From positions 959,875 through 1,023,874 of the forward strand of contig JAGGNK010008781.1 in NCBI GenBank assembly GCA_017590115.1: a DNA stretch of 64,000 nt. The letters are read 5' to 3'. The DNA comes from Montifringilla adamsi (Eukaryota > Chordata > Aves > Passeriformes > Passeridae). The notes beneath the pieces were generated by a model that was not told where the DNA came from, did not search any database, and saw only the letters and a list, made by a program, of their open reading frames with translations. Shown one piece after another: positions 1-23,373 of this stretch. Numbering within the stretch: the stretch's first letter is position 1; each line of letters starts with the position of its first letter. A program made the position numbers and the translations under genes.

Positions 1-354
1 TTCCACCAGGGATTCAGTGGGACCTTTATTCAGTTATTAATGTTTGCCAGTTAAATGCCGTAGTGGCATTTCAGATGTGGCTGTGATGTGATTTTTAGTG
101 CAAATATATGCTTTGATAAAGAAGGAGGAGATGGATTCCTTGCATTCTAAGTCTGTGGTGTGTCTGTCCTTTGAGTGCTGCCTTCCTTTTGGTCACTGCT
201 ACAAAAAGGACCCTGGAGACGATGAGGGAAGTTTCCAGGAAGGGCCACAGACATGGTCAGTAGTTTCCAGGTGAGGAATCACAAATCAGTCTAAATTTCC
301 TACCTCTGAAAAGGCAGTGAAAAGGAAGATGTGACAGTGGTTTGTGCCAGCAGT

Positions 355-661
355 GGAGCAGGAATGGGATGGAGCTGGGCTGTCACTGGAGCAGGAATGG
401 GATGGAAATGGGATGGAGCTGGGCTGTCACTGGAGCAGGAATGGGATGGAGCTGGGCTGTCACTGGAGCAGGAATGGGATGGAGCTGGGATGTCACTGGA
501 GCAGGAATGGGATGGAGCTGGGCTGTCACTGGAGCAGGAATGGGATGGAGCTGGGCTGTCTCTGGAGCAGGAATGGGATGGAGCTGGGCTGTCTCTGGAG
601 CAGGAATGGGATGGAGCTGGGCTGTCACTGGAACAGGAATGGGATGGAAGTGGGATGGATG
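355..661. repeat. 33-bp minisatellite in SLC15A4 intron 1
   Basis: About nine tandem copies of a 33-bp unit. Each contains ggagcaggaatgggatgga followed by gctgggctgtcact. Copies differ by single bases (cact/ctct, ggctgt/ggatgt), and one early copy carries an 11-bp insertion. The unit is 11 codons long, so it creates several overlapping open frames on both strands. These are repeat artefacts, not genes. Confidence 0.95.
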
Positions 662-2347
662 GAGCTCAGCTGTCTGTGCTGTTTCCTGGAACAGGGTGAA
701 AGGAGCGAGGCTCAGACAGGGCGGGTTCAAAGCAGGCGAGTGGAGCACTCCTTCCCACTGTGCCATTACCTGTGGAGCTCTCTGGCACAGGATGTTGTGG
801 GTTCTGAAAGCTGACCTGGGTTCAGAGGCAGGTTACACAAGCTCATGGAGAGGAGAGCTGCTGCATTGATTAAGCAGAGAGAAGCCATCCTTGGTTCAGG
901 AAGTTTCTCAGGAGCTAATAGTGGGAGGCTGGGATAATGCTTGACAGAAGGCTCATGGTGTGCTTCCCTGTTCTTACCTGCATCAAAGTGTGCTTTCTTC
1001 TGCCAGCTTTCCTTTGCAGAGATGTCAGCAAGGTCATGTGCAAGAGGGAGGATGAGAAGTCATCTGCCTTGCAGAAATAAGAGAACTGAGACTTTGTGAT
1101 GAAGAAACGGAAACTCCATCAAACAGATTGCTAACACTTAGACAAGCTGGAGCACTGTGTTCTGTGTAATTGTTTGCTAATATCCTGCTGCTCATTGGGC
1201 TTTAGGAGGAATTCCTAGATTGATCCACTGCTGCAGATGATGAAAGTTAGGAATTGAGTACCAAGTTGAAGCTGGAGAGGGAGAATTTCTTGGGTTTAGT
1301 GTCCAGGATTGAGTTTGACATTCTAACAGAGGCACCTGAATGCCTGGCAGTGCTATTAACTGTGCACAGGAATTGATACTTTAATATTTCCTCTCTGGGG
1401 CTTGGCTAAATGGTACAGATGGGTTTGTGCATCACTGGGAAACCCAAAGCTGTTAATCAGAACTGGCAGTGTTAAAAACTCACTTATAAGGCACAGCTTG
1501 CTTTTCATACTGCAAACTAAATATGGGTCTGTTGAAGATGTGGCAAATGAGGAGGGGAAATTTGCAGTTACAAATGAAAAATAACTGACTCAGCCATGGC
1601 ACTGACTTGCTAGCCACTGTTAATGGCCTTTCAGTCATCAGCCACTGACAAACACAGTATTATGGATTCTTCTACAGACTACTGGATCTTTTTAATGTAT
1701 TTCAGATTTTAATTTGCATCATTTCTCTTACATCACCTCTTATGAGTGATGCTGGGTTCCTTGAACTGAATTACAAAATGTGGGGTAACTTACAATAGAC
1801 AATAATAAAGAGGGATGGTGAAAACTGTACAGGATAGTTCTGTAAACCAGGGATGGCTTTACTTTCACTGGAGAGACAGTGAGAGCTTCAAGCAGAAAAA
1901 AATAACACTATGAACAGCACTGACTTACAGGGATAAATATTTACTGGGGCTTTGTGATCCTCAGGCAACCCAAATTTAATTAATTTTTTTAAAGGTCCAG
2001 AGGACAAGTGCTCAATTTCTGTTCTGATGAGAGGCATTAATACTGTTAAAAATTAAATTTGTTGTTTAATTACCAAGTATTCATTGAGGCTTAGAAAATG
2101 GAATAGTGTTAACTGTTATGTAAATGCAGTTAGAAGAAGCAATTGTGGCAATATTTGAATTTTTAGGCAGCTTAACTTTTTGTTACTGAAAAATAGTTAC
2201 TTAAACTCCTGTGGACTGGGATGTTAATCTGAGAGAGCTTTTTGTAGAGAAATGACCCAGTGAGAGTCAGTGCAGTAGCAATAAGAGTGGCCTCTCTGGG
2301 GAAGCTGTGTCTCTCAGTAGTGTGGCTTTTTTATCCCTGTGCTGAGC

Positions 2348-2374
2348 TTCTAGAAGGTTACTCACCTTCTAGAA
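2348..2374. repeat. Perfect 11-bp inverted repeat with 5-base loop
   Basis: TTCTAGAAGGT, loop tactc, then ACCTTCTAGAA: every base of the 11-bp arms pairs. It lies in intron 1, 200 bp before exon 2. Each arm contains TTCnnGAA, the half-site pair of heat-shock elements. Function is unknown. Confidence 0.85.
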
Positions 2375-2574
2375 TAATGGTGCAGCTCTCACTGAGGTGT
2401 CTTTTCATCAAATACATGTGAAGCCCAAAACACTTAAATCATTCCAGTGTGATTCTAAATGAAACCTGAGCTCTTCAGTGCATTCAACTTGTTTGAATTC
2501 TAATTCAAAGATTCTAATTCTGTTTAACCTTATTTTCTTCAGAAACTGAAGGGCTTGCTTTTAATCTTCTCCAG

Positions 2575-2870
2575 GTCAAAGACCGGGGTCCAGAAGCCAC
2601 AAGAAGGTTTTTTAATTGGTTTTATTGGAGCATTAATTTGGGAGCTATCCTCTCTCTGGGAGGCATTGCCTACATCCAGCAGAACGTGAGCTTTGTGATC
2701 GGGTACAGCATCCCAACAGTCTGCATTGGCATTTCCTTCATGGTTTTCTTGTGTGGGCAGAGCTTCTTCATCACCAAACCTCCCGATGGCAGTGCCTTCA
2801 CGGACATGTTCAGAATTCTCACATACTCCTGTTGCTCCAAGAAGAGCCACGGGGAGCACGCAGCAAGCAG
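2575..2870 (+). CDS. SLC15A4: SLC15A4 exon 2
   Basis: 296 bp, entering in phase 0 after cttctccag and leaving in phase 2 at AGCAG|gtttgt. It starts [18 protein letters not shown]. Residues 13-25 ([13 protein letters not shown]) fit the second PTR2/POT family signature (aromatic-rich, then I-N-L-G-A-I), which places it in the proton-coupled oligopeptide transporters. Two hydrophobic membrane segments follow at about residues 20-38 and 41-61. A cytoplasmic loop then begins with [14 protein letters not shown] and a Cys-Cys-Ser stretch, as in mammalian PHT1. The sequence is strongly conserved compared with what I know of human SLC15A4. Confidence 0.95.
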
Positions 2871-3607
2871 GTTTGTGACAGCTCTTCCGTGTGGCCTCCT
2901 TCAGTCAGATAGGACTGAGCTCCTTAGCTCACACTGGCAGCTTTGCTCTGGGAGCTGGAGAGCTGGAGTCCTGGAGCTGCTTTCTGGGAGCTGAGGGGTG
3001 GAAGAGGCACAGTGAGAGCACTGGGTGTCCCTGCAGCCAGACCATGATGTCAGCTGAGCTCTGCGTCCTGCCAGCTCAGCGTTCCTGAGGGTGTACCACA
3101 GCCTGACTGGGCTGCTCTCAGCATTAGTTAACTTTCTTCTCTGGCAGATAGGTTTGTGGATGCCTTCTGATTTGAAAAGCACTGTCATCTGCATTTAATG
3201 CTGTAAGTGGCTTGGTGGGAGGCAAAAAATTCTTCCACTCTTTAAGAGTTGCCCAGGAGTACTGGTGGTTGAGTTGAATCACTGGTAAGAGGTGTCAGGT
3301 GCCTCTGCAGTGGGCTTGCATGTGTTCAGATTGCCAGACAGTTCAGTGACTTAACCAGCAATACCACAAAATGCAGGTTACTCCAGGTTCTGCCAGTTAT
3401 TCAGGGCTGGGCTGTGGGGGGAGGATGGGAAATAAGGAAACTCCATGGCAGAAGGTTTCCTCTCGTGTTTCCACCCGCTGGGGATCCATTCTAGCCTAGC
3501 TGTGTTGCTGTAACTTACATGAATTACTCGTTTTGGAAATGCATTAGCTTTTTGTAAGGAAGATTGCCAGTTATGTGTAACTAAACATCTCAAATCCTTT
3601 TCCAAAG
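2871..3607 (+). other. SLC15A4: SLC15A4 intron 2
   Basis: A 737-bp GT-AG intron (gtttgt ... ttccaaag). Unremarkable sequence; no repeat or other element is seen. Confidence 0.85.
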
Positions 3608-3776
3608 TGAAGGCCAGGGAGTGCTGCACCCGCCTCGCAAGCAAAGCCTCTTCGAGATGGCCAAGCTGTCTCGGGGGGGCCCCTTCAGAGAAGATAAGGT
3701 AGAGGATGTGAAAGCTCTTGTCAAGATTATCCCTGTCTTTCTGGCTTTAATACCTTACTGGACAGTGTATTTTCAA
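3608..3776 (+). CDS. SLC15A4: SLC15A4 exon 3
   Basis: 169 bp, phase 2 in and phase 0 out (TTTCAA|gtgagt). The split codon makes Ser, followed by [20 protein letters not shown]. This is the variable cytoplasmic loop; the KQSLF core matches human PHT1 while the residues before it differ. The conserved stretch [10 protein letters not shown] and a membrane helix ending PYWTVYFQ follow. The acceptor is ttttccaaag|TG, with a rather short pyrimidine tract. Confidence 0.95.
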
Positions 3777-4335
3777 GTGAGTAGTTCCAAATGGTTACAG
3801 TAATATTTTACATAATTTCTAATTTAACATTTTTGGGGTGTTCTCTTATAAATAGGAAACTTACCTTGAAGTTGAGAGGTGAAAAATGACTACTAAGGAA
3901 TGCTCTCAATAATATTTTGACCTAATAATAGAAAAAAAAAATCATTGCAATTGTAGTTAAGACTCACAGTTGTACAAATTCACATCTCTTAAATGCTGTG
4001 CTGTGTTCCATCTTTCAGCTGTTTCATATAGGTCAGGCTTACTGGTCTAGACCTCATTTTAATTTTCAGGTTCTGCCTTATGGAGATGATTCAGAATATC
4101 AGATACATTTTGGGCAAAAGAAACAATGCAGAAATTGTTTTCAAAGACACACAAATGATTCTTTGTGTTTTTAGTAAAAATAGCTACAAGGTTAAAAATT
4201 CTTGTAATTGTTTTCAGTTTGCTGTGTTAGCATTTCACCTCTGGTATAATCTTTGTTAATGGTTACAAAATGAAAAATACCTTGCTCTCGGCACTCCTTG
4301 TCCAAGTAATCTCAACTCCTCTTTCCTAATGCTAG
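3777..4335 (+). other. SLC15A4: SLC15A4 intron 3
   Basis: A 559-bp GT-AG intron, AT-rich. Nothing else is seen in it. Confidence 0.85.
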
Positions 4336-4413
4336 ATGCAGACAACGTATGTACTGCAGAGTCTCCATCTGAAAATCCCTGAGATCTCCAACGACACCAA
4401 CTCCATCCACACG
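4336..4413 (+). CDS. SLC15A4: SLC15A4 exon 4
   Basis: A 78-bp exon in phase 0 on both sides (gctag|ATGCAG ... CACACG|gtgagc). It encodes 26 residues, MQTTYVLQSLHLKIPEISND then TNSIHT, the short loop after the PYWTVYFQ helix. A possible N-glycosylation sequon (N-D-T) is present in this lumenal-type stretch. It is too short to stand out as an open frame and is recognised by homology and splice sites. Confidence 0.93.
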
Positions 4414-9105
<4,692 letters not shown>

Positions 9106-9261
9106 GAATTCTGGAAAGCAACAGACTGAAAATTGTGAAGGTTAAAACAATTAACCAGACAATTGGGAATGTTACCTACCATGCTGCAGATTTGCCAATC
9201 TGGTGGCAGATTCCTCAATATGTGCTGATTGGATTCAGTGAAATCTTTGCAAGTATAGCAG
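9106..9261 (+). CDS. SLC15A4: SLC15A4 exon 6
   Basis: 156 bp, phase 1 at both ends (cacacag|GAATTC ... ATAGCAG|gtaaga). It encodes [20 protein letters not shown] and then [14 protein letters not shown], a lumenal loop with two N-glycosylation sequons (NQT, NVT). A helix [18 protein letters not shown] follows; its E in the SEIFAS block is conserved in POT transporters. Confidence 0.95.
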
Positions 9262-16353
<7,092 letters not shown>

Positions 16354-16502
16354 GCAATATTAACGGCTGCCAATTAAACTATTACTTCTTCCTGCTGGCT
16401 GCTATCCAAGGAGCCACCCTGCTGCTCTTCCTGATCGTCTCCGTCAAGTACGAGCACCACAAGGGCAAGGCGGGCGAGGCGGCTGCCAACGGGAGGCTGT
16501 GA
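16354..16502 (+). CDS. SLC15A4: SLC15A4 exon 8 (terminal coding exon, stop TGA)
   Basis: 149 bp, entering in phase 1 after cttcctag; TGA at 16500-16502. It encodes [20 protein letters not shown] and then [20 protein letters not shown], ending EAANGRL. The last helix is conserved. The cytosolic tail after SVKYEHH is short and rich in Gly, Ala and Lys, and unlike the Arg-rich tail I remember for the human protein. Confidence 0.94.
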
Positions 16503-17419
16503 GCCTGGCACAGCTGCCAGCAGCACCAGGGAAGGGCAGTGCCCAGCCACGAGCTCTCCTGCCTGCCCAGGGACCCTGCAGCCCTGCCCGTGTCAGTGGG
16601 TAAGTGCCTTAGGGCAGGGCTGTGTCTTGCACTACGCCTGGCAGAGGTGAACGCACTGCGGGCATCCGAGCTGCTCCTGCTCGAGGGGAGATGTTTCCTG
16701 AGCTCCTGAGGCTGGCACACCCGGGGGCAGGGCAGGGACTCACAGGGGCTGTTCTCACCCCCACTGGACGTGGATCACAGACACACTCTGCAGGCCAAGC
16801 CTGCCCTGAGGACACGGGAGAGAAACCACTGACAGGAGCCTCAAGCAGCACGTGGGGTTCAGTGCTGGGAGTCATTCTGGGGTGAGAAACGGACAAATCA
16901 CATTACAAATCAGCACAGCTTCAGTTTTATAATTGACCTGTTACTGACAGTGTATCAAGGATTTCAGTCCAGACTGAATCCTGAATGCCAGGAGCTGTCA
17001 GACAGCTGCTGCACCATTCACACTCCTTGGGATTGAAGCTGTTTGACTGCAGCAATGTTTTTATTTTTGAGCCTGCATTAGATGTGTTAGGACAACAGCC
17101 ACCTTTGCACAAGGCCCTGTTCAGTCTAACACTGTTCCTCCCCTAAGGACTATTCCAAACATTTGCAGGAAGCAAAGCAAGCTGGAATTGTGAGCAGATC
17201 AATGCACAGTAACCATTTAGCAGCCTTTAGCCAGGTCCTTCCTTCTTGTCTTACTTTTAGTTAACGTGCTCCAGGGTTTGGATCTTTCAGCAACACATTC
17301 CTCCAGCAGAGCAAACGGCTTTATGTTCAGCCTCTTGAATTTTAATAATTCTAACAAGTGCTGTACTTCAGAGTGTGTGCAGACCGGTATGGAAGGTGCA
17401 AGGAATTATGCAGAAAGAA

Positions 17420-17425
17420 AATAAA
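17420..17425 (+). terminator. SLC15A4: Candidate proximal poly(A) signal AATAAA
   Basis: AATAAA in the context gaaaataaagcc, about 920 bp after the stop codon, followed by T-rich sequence. Confidence 0.5.
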
Positions 17426-17530
17426 GCCTTTTTATTAATATGTTGAATTTTTATAGTTTCCTTTGTCTGCAGTTCTGTTGTTTAAAATGTCCTTATTTTG
17501 TACATGGACATCTTTTTAATGAGTTTACAA

Positions 17531-17536
17531 AATAAA
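17531..17536 (+). terminator. SLC15A4: Candidate distal poly(A) signal AATAAA
   Basis: AATAAA followed about 30 bp later by a T/GT-rich stretch (gaccttttgtttctaggtg), a good match to a downstream element. This is the likelier main 3' end. Confidence 0.65.
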
Positions 17537-19721
17537 ATGAACCTCCATGCTGTGACTTTCGACCTTTTGTTTCTAGGTGAATAAAATTAAACTGTAACTA
17601 CTTTGTTCTTTAGCCTTTATTTCCTGAAGACACAGTGGAATGCTGTTGGATTTCTGAATGTCCACAGGCACCCCATTAATTCTGTCAGGGACTACAGCAG
17701 TGTCCTATCCTTGCCCAGATAAATCAGCAAAAGTGCTTCAGCTGTTGCATTCCTCAGTATGATTTAAAACTGGAATGACTAAAGAATAATGTCTCTATGA
17801 GGAAAAACTAATTTCCTTTTCTGTTTTAGAAGCTCCATATGCTGTGTTTCTGGAATATCCCATTTATAACCAGCTAAAAAAGCATAATATTAGGAGAGTG
17901 GAAGCTGCATAAGAGACAGAACAGAGACCCAATATTTTTCCCCCTTTTTTGGCTGCTGTTCCCAAAAGAGAACCAAGCTGTGGAGTTTCACAGCTGCCTC
18001 ACTGATGGCCGAGCTCCCACGGGCCAGGCAGAGCTGGGTGTGCCTCCTGTGCTGTTTGGGAGCCTGCTGGAGCTCTGGCTCTCTGAGCTGTTCCCTCTCT
18101 GCAGCACTGGCAGCTCTGCTTCTGCCCCTTGCTGGCCACTGAGCTCCATCACACGCACCGTTCCCCACAAGTTCTTCAATTTTATCAACAGCACGGACAC
18201 ATTTCCCAGCTGCTAAGGGCTAAAGCTGAGTCTGCAGCCAGGAGAACAAGCTGCAAGGAAATGAGGGCTCTGGCAGAGTGAGAGCTGTGCAGGCCAAGCA
18301 GTGAATGAGCTCAGGGCCAGCACAGCACTGCTGCTCAGCTGGGCCATGTCACTGTCCCCTGGCAGTGCCAGCCCTGGAGCACCCTGCTGGTTCTGCACTC
18401 TGGAGAGCAGGCTCAACAGGCACTCCTGGTATGATTTAATTTTCATTTGGGGTGGCTTGGCTCAGCTCCAGGCACAGGTAATTATGACCATTAATGAATG
18501 TTAATCTGACACTTCTCATCAGAGGGATGAGGTCTCTGAGTGACTCAAAGGCTCAGCTGATTCTTCCTCCCCATCTCATCTTCCAGTGCTTCCACCCCAG
18601 TCACAGAAATAAGAGCCAAGCAATTAACTCCATGACTGAGCACTGCTCCTCGTTAATGAAATACCTTGAAGATTCAGTTTGAATTTTACATCCACTCCTT
18701 GGGTTGTTCCAGTGCAGTGGGAAGATCTGACACGAGTTACCCTAATGGATGCTTTGAAGCCTTTGTCTTTCCAGGTGCCTTAAATTCAAAGCACAACACA
18801 GAAAAGCCCTTGTTCAACACGAGAGGAGGTCTCTCAGTGAAGTTTGGTACTTTGACTTGTAAAGAATTAACATTGCAGGCTAATTACAGCCTCCCCAGGC
18901 TCTAAGCAGGGTGAAGCAGGGTGCCTGTGTTTTATTTGAGATTAGAAGGTGGGTGCATTGCTCATATCACGGTGGATATTTCCAGAGTACAGCAAAACCT
19001 GGTTTTTCCTGCCTTTGTATCTATACTGAACATCCCTCCTCAGAAAAGGGGAGCTCTTTTCATTTATTCTGCTTATGTAAAGCTCCAGCATGAGTTCAAC
19101 TACAGCACTTTAGACATCCATCACTATTTCCCTCAAAAGTCTGTAGTCACCTGTGAGCTGGTTTTATTTGTGTATTTCTGTGTTAACAGCAGTTGCTCAG
19201 GGCTGACATGAGACAAGGCTGCTCAGCCTGACAATAAACTGGAGTTAGAAGCTGCACAGAGTTCTTAATTTCCAAAAAGCAATTTCCAACACCAAATCTT
19301 ACGCCAGTGATTTTGTTTCTATGCAGAGCAAGGCAAAGCCCTCTGGGGAAGCAGATTAGAGCAGCTTCCATTGAGCAGGAGTGGTTTGAGACAGATTCAC
19401 CTCTGAGCAAGCAGAGAGAAACCCAGCAGAGCTGGTGACAGTGAGAGCCTGGGGCTGCTGGCTGAGCCAGGGGGTGAGACCCAGGGGCACAGCCACTGAA
19501 CACAAAATGCCATTCTTTGGTTCTTTTTCTGCTTCCTTATACGTATTTCTCACTGAACCTGCTTCCTCTGCCAGGACATTCTGCAGAGCTCTGCCCCAGG
19601 CAGGCACAGAACGCTCGGGGATGTCCCTCAGTGGGGGGAATTCTGTGCCCAGCTGAGCTGGGACTGCAGCTGGGGGACAGAGCCAGCTCTGGGATGGAGG
19701 GACCACAGCCAGGCCTGCCAG

Positions 19722-19832
19722 TGTCCCAGCTGTGTCCCAGCAGTGTCCCAGCAGTGTCTGTCCCCAGCAGTGTCCCAGCAGTGTCCCAGCACTGTCCCCA
19801 GCAGTGTCTGTCCCCAGCAGTGTCCCATACAC
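19722..19832. repeat. Short-unit minisatellite (cagtgtccca)
   Basis: About ten copies of a 10-11-bp unit, cagtgtcccag, interspersed with cagtgtctgtccc variants. Confidence 0.9.
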
Positions 19833-22372
19833 TCAGCAGCCCCAGAGCATCCTCTGAGAGCTTCTCCTCCCCCTGCCAGGAGGTCTGGCCAGTGCTGAGG
19901 TCGGACACGAGCCCATAAAGCAGGGAGCAGAGCACTCCCAGGGACAGGGGACACTCCCAGGGACAGGGGACAAGGAGGGCAGCACTGCTCAGGCCGGGCA
20001 GGTGGAGCCCCAGCCAGACCAAGCACTGTGTGACAGCTGGGACCCGTGTGACTGTCCTGGGTGCCAGCCCTGGGCAGGCTGGGTGGGCTGCAGTCCCCTC
20101 TGGAGCTCTCAGCCCGTGCCAGGGCGAGCCTGGGCTGCTGCTCTGGGTGCCCTGCTGCAGCAGGGCTGGCACTGCAGGGCCCTGCTGCCCACCCCAGCCC
20201 CTTCCCAGAGCAGTTTTCTCCGGGCTGGGACCTCAGGAGAGCCAAAGGCTGCTCTGCTCTGCAGCCATGCAAACTGGTGAGGGCTGGGTGCCAGCACGCC
20301 CAACTTCTGATCACTCATTACTTGATCCTGGTGACAAATGGCTTCCCTGGCAGCCAAGATGCTCCAGTGCAGCTCTGCAAGCTGAACACGTGTGAGGAGC
20401 AGTGCCCTGCTCAGCTGGAGCTGCTCAGGGCTGGGGCCTCACTGCCAGGCCCAGGCAGACACTGAAAGAATTAAAATGTGGGACAGGATTCCCCTTAATT
20501 GACTGCACATTTTAGAACTTTGTCAAACATATTGATAGTCTAGAAATGCCTTAATTCCTGTTCCAACAGAGCTGAGTCTCTCTGGTTTAACCCTTCCCCT
20601 TCTCCTTTCCTGTCCCATCACTGAGCAGTGACTGACACCAGGCACGGCCACAAACCCAGCCCTGGCACAGCCTGGCAGCGATGCCTCTGCAGCCTGTCAA
20701 AAGTTTCATCATTCCAAAAATTACATTACACATGTGCACCATCCTCATCATTTCTAAATTCCAGCTCATCAAATTGATGAGCTTTAATGTGATGAAATTG
20801 TTCTGTGATACAAAACTGCCCAAATCCAAGCCCTTAGAAAAGCACGAAGCACTAGGATAATTTAAAGTGGGCTTTTCAAAGCACTCTCACGTTGCTGGAG
20901 CACTTCAAATATTTTTACAAGGATGTCAAAGCAGAATATGGTCAAATAGCCTTTTGAAGTAGAAGCAGTAGACATCAAAACATACTCCCCATGCTGAGAA
21001 AAACACTTGAAGTGTCTCGAAAAGCAATAATCCCAGCTCACCTGCAGCTTGCAGCTTCCTGCAGCAGAAGTGTGTTTGCTGCTGGAGTTCAGAGCAGGAG
21101 CTTGGCCCCTGTGGGTGCAGGAGCAGCTCCTGTGAGCATCCACACTCCAGAGCAGCTGGGGGACCTGCTGTCCCCTCCCCAAAATCCGCGCTGGGGTGTG
21201 CCCACGTGGCTGTGCCAGGCTGGCAGCAGAGCAGCTCTGAGACTCCTCAGGACTGCCCAGGAGCCTGCATCCAGCAGCCTGCTGCTGGCTTTGGAGAAGA
21301 TGGCTAATTTGGGGTACAAATTCATTCCGTTTGGTTTTGCAGATAGGAGTGAGACTTGACAGGAGCTGTTCCAGTGCCATTTGTGCTACAGAGCTGCAGA
21401 AAACATGCCACGATAACATCCCCCTTATCCCCCTTCAATTTCCTCTTTAATTTTTGCTACAATGGCTGGATTTTCTCCTGCCTTCTGGAGAGGAGACCAA
21501 TGCATCCCCAAAGTTAATAAAATGATATGGGGTCATTTTTATTGAAAGAAAGTTAAACATCCGCTGTGTCTATTGCAGTATATTAAACAATATTTTATTA
21601 TTCTCACTTCCCTGACATGATTCACGTCCCTGGCAGGCACAGAGCCCTATTGTTTGCTTTCCATATACACGTAGCAATTTAAAATGTGCCTGTGAAATGA
21701 AATCAGGAGATAAAGCCCAGCTCAGGGACAGGGTGCTGATGGTCCCTGCCTGTCCTGGCTGTGCCCTGTGGGGCAGAGGAGCCCAGAGCAGGGTGCTGGG
21801 CTCAGTCCCTGCCCTGGCAGCCTGGGTGACACTGCAGCAGCTCTGGGAATGCTCCCCACCCGCTCTGGGGGCACAGGGGCAGGAGGGAGGCTGATGCATC
21901 TTTTGGGGCATTTTCATGCAGCTCTGCTGGAGGCTGGCCCAGGGACAGCACCAAAGCTCTTCAGCTGACATGAACATTTCCTGCTGCCCTCCCTGCAGTG
22001 CCAGCAGTGTGGGCAGGAGCTGGCAGGAGCAGCCTGGCTCCAGTGCCTTTGGGAGCAGGACACGCTGGGCCAGGCCCTGCCCAGCTCCACGTGTTCCACA
22101 GAGGTGTTTGCTGCACTCGCAATAATGTGTGAGCAAAGTGACAAAACACCCACGGGGTGACAGCACAGCCGAGCCCTCAGCTGCTGCCAGGAGCTGCAGT
22201 CAAGCAGACAGCAGGTTCAAGGGGTGCCACAGAACTGCCCTTTATCCCACGGCTGCCTTTCCTCACCCCAGAGCACCCGACTGCTGCCCAGGACCTGAAA
22301 TAACGCAGCACTGCTCAGGCCAGCACCGCGTTCTGGCAAGGGCTCACAGGGGAGCTCCCACCCCAGTGCCAC

Positions 22373-22770
22373 AGGAACCTCCTGTCCCTTCTCTCAGGAA
22401 CCTCCTGTCCCTTCTCTCAGGAACCTCCTGTCCCTTCTCCTCTCACAGGAACCTCCTGTCCCTTCTCTCAGGAACCTCCTGTTCCTTCTCTCAGGAACCT
22501 CCTGTCCCTTCTCTTCTCACAGGAACCTCCTGTCCCTTCTCTCAGGAACCTCCTGTCCCTTCTCCTCTCACAGGAACCTCCTGTCCCTTCTCTGCTCACA
22601 GGAACCTCCTGTCCCTTCTCTCAGGAACCTCCTGTCCCTTTTCACAAAAACCTCCTGTTCCTTCTCTCAGGAACCTCCTGTCTCTTCTCTCCTCACAGGA
22701 ACCTCCTGTCCCTTCTCACACACAGGAACCTCCTGTCCCTTCTGTCCTCACAGGAACCTCCAGTCCCTCC
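22373..22770. repeat. 23/28-bp minisatellite with splice-acceptor-like units
   Basis: About 16 copies of aggaacctcctgtcccttct plus ctc, spaced 23 bp or, with an extra tcaca, 26-28 bp (for example 22373, 22396, 22419, 22447, 22470, 22493, 22521, 22544, 22572, 22600). Each unit is a pyrimidine tract ending in cag, the form of a 3' splice site. Confidence 0.95.
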
Positions 22771-23373
22771 TCTCCCCAGCCCGAAGCAGAGCCCTGTGAC
22801 TCCCTGCAGGGCACAGATTTCCAGCTCTAACCCACACCACACGGGCCCTGCACCCCCAGCTGTCCCAAACGCAGCCAGGGTTTTTTTGGGCAGGATGTTC
22901 CCAGCCCTGCTGCTCTGACCCTCTCACTAACCCTGGGCAGCAGCTCCTCCAGCAGGAGCCACAGAGGATCAGCTGCCAGGGGAGGAGAAGTTCAGCTGCT
23001 CCTCTGGAGTCCCCTGAGCTGTCCCTGGGCAAACCAGCCCCTCTGTCCTTGCCCGCTCGGGATGAGGAGGGGATGCAGCTGCTCCTGAAGGTCCAGTCTA
23101 AAGCAGACTGCCCTGCCCTGCCTGGGAGAAGTGCAAGAAAATGGACAAAGAACAGGAAGATGAATAAGGAATGAGGGAAATAACTCTTCCATTGTTGGAA
23201 TGGTGCTAGTGGCAGCTCTTTAGCAACTTATCATTTCTATTTAAAGCCTGGTTTGGGGGCTATCATCTCTCAGCTGTTTTCTGTACCATCTGGCTGAAAT
23301 TTAGCATAAAATTTGTTATCTCAGAGGTAAATTAATTCTTTTCCCTTTATCAAAATTGCTGGATTGGGGCAAA

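Larger units (their letters stand above)
1..2574 (+). other. SLC15A4: SLC15A4 intron 1 (3' part)
   Basis: This is non-coding sequence before the first visible exon. It holds a 33-bp minisatellite (355-661) and a 27-base perfect palindrome (2348-2374). I see no exon, promoter or RNA gene in it. The acceptor for the next exon is the AG at 2573-2574, after a pyrimidine-rich stretch. Confidence 0.8.
16503..17555 (+). other. SLC15A4: SLC15A4 3' UTR (inferred)
   Basis: About 1.05 kb from the stop codon to the second poly(A) signal. It is GC-rich near the stop and becomes AT-rich towards the end, as expected of a 3' UTR. The exact cleavage site cannot be seen. Confidence 0.7.

Noticed and set aside
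22129..22830. 233-codon frame rich in Pro, Ser and Leu
   Set aside because: It is a translation of the aggaacctcctgtccc minisatellite with no flanking coding evidence.
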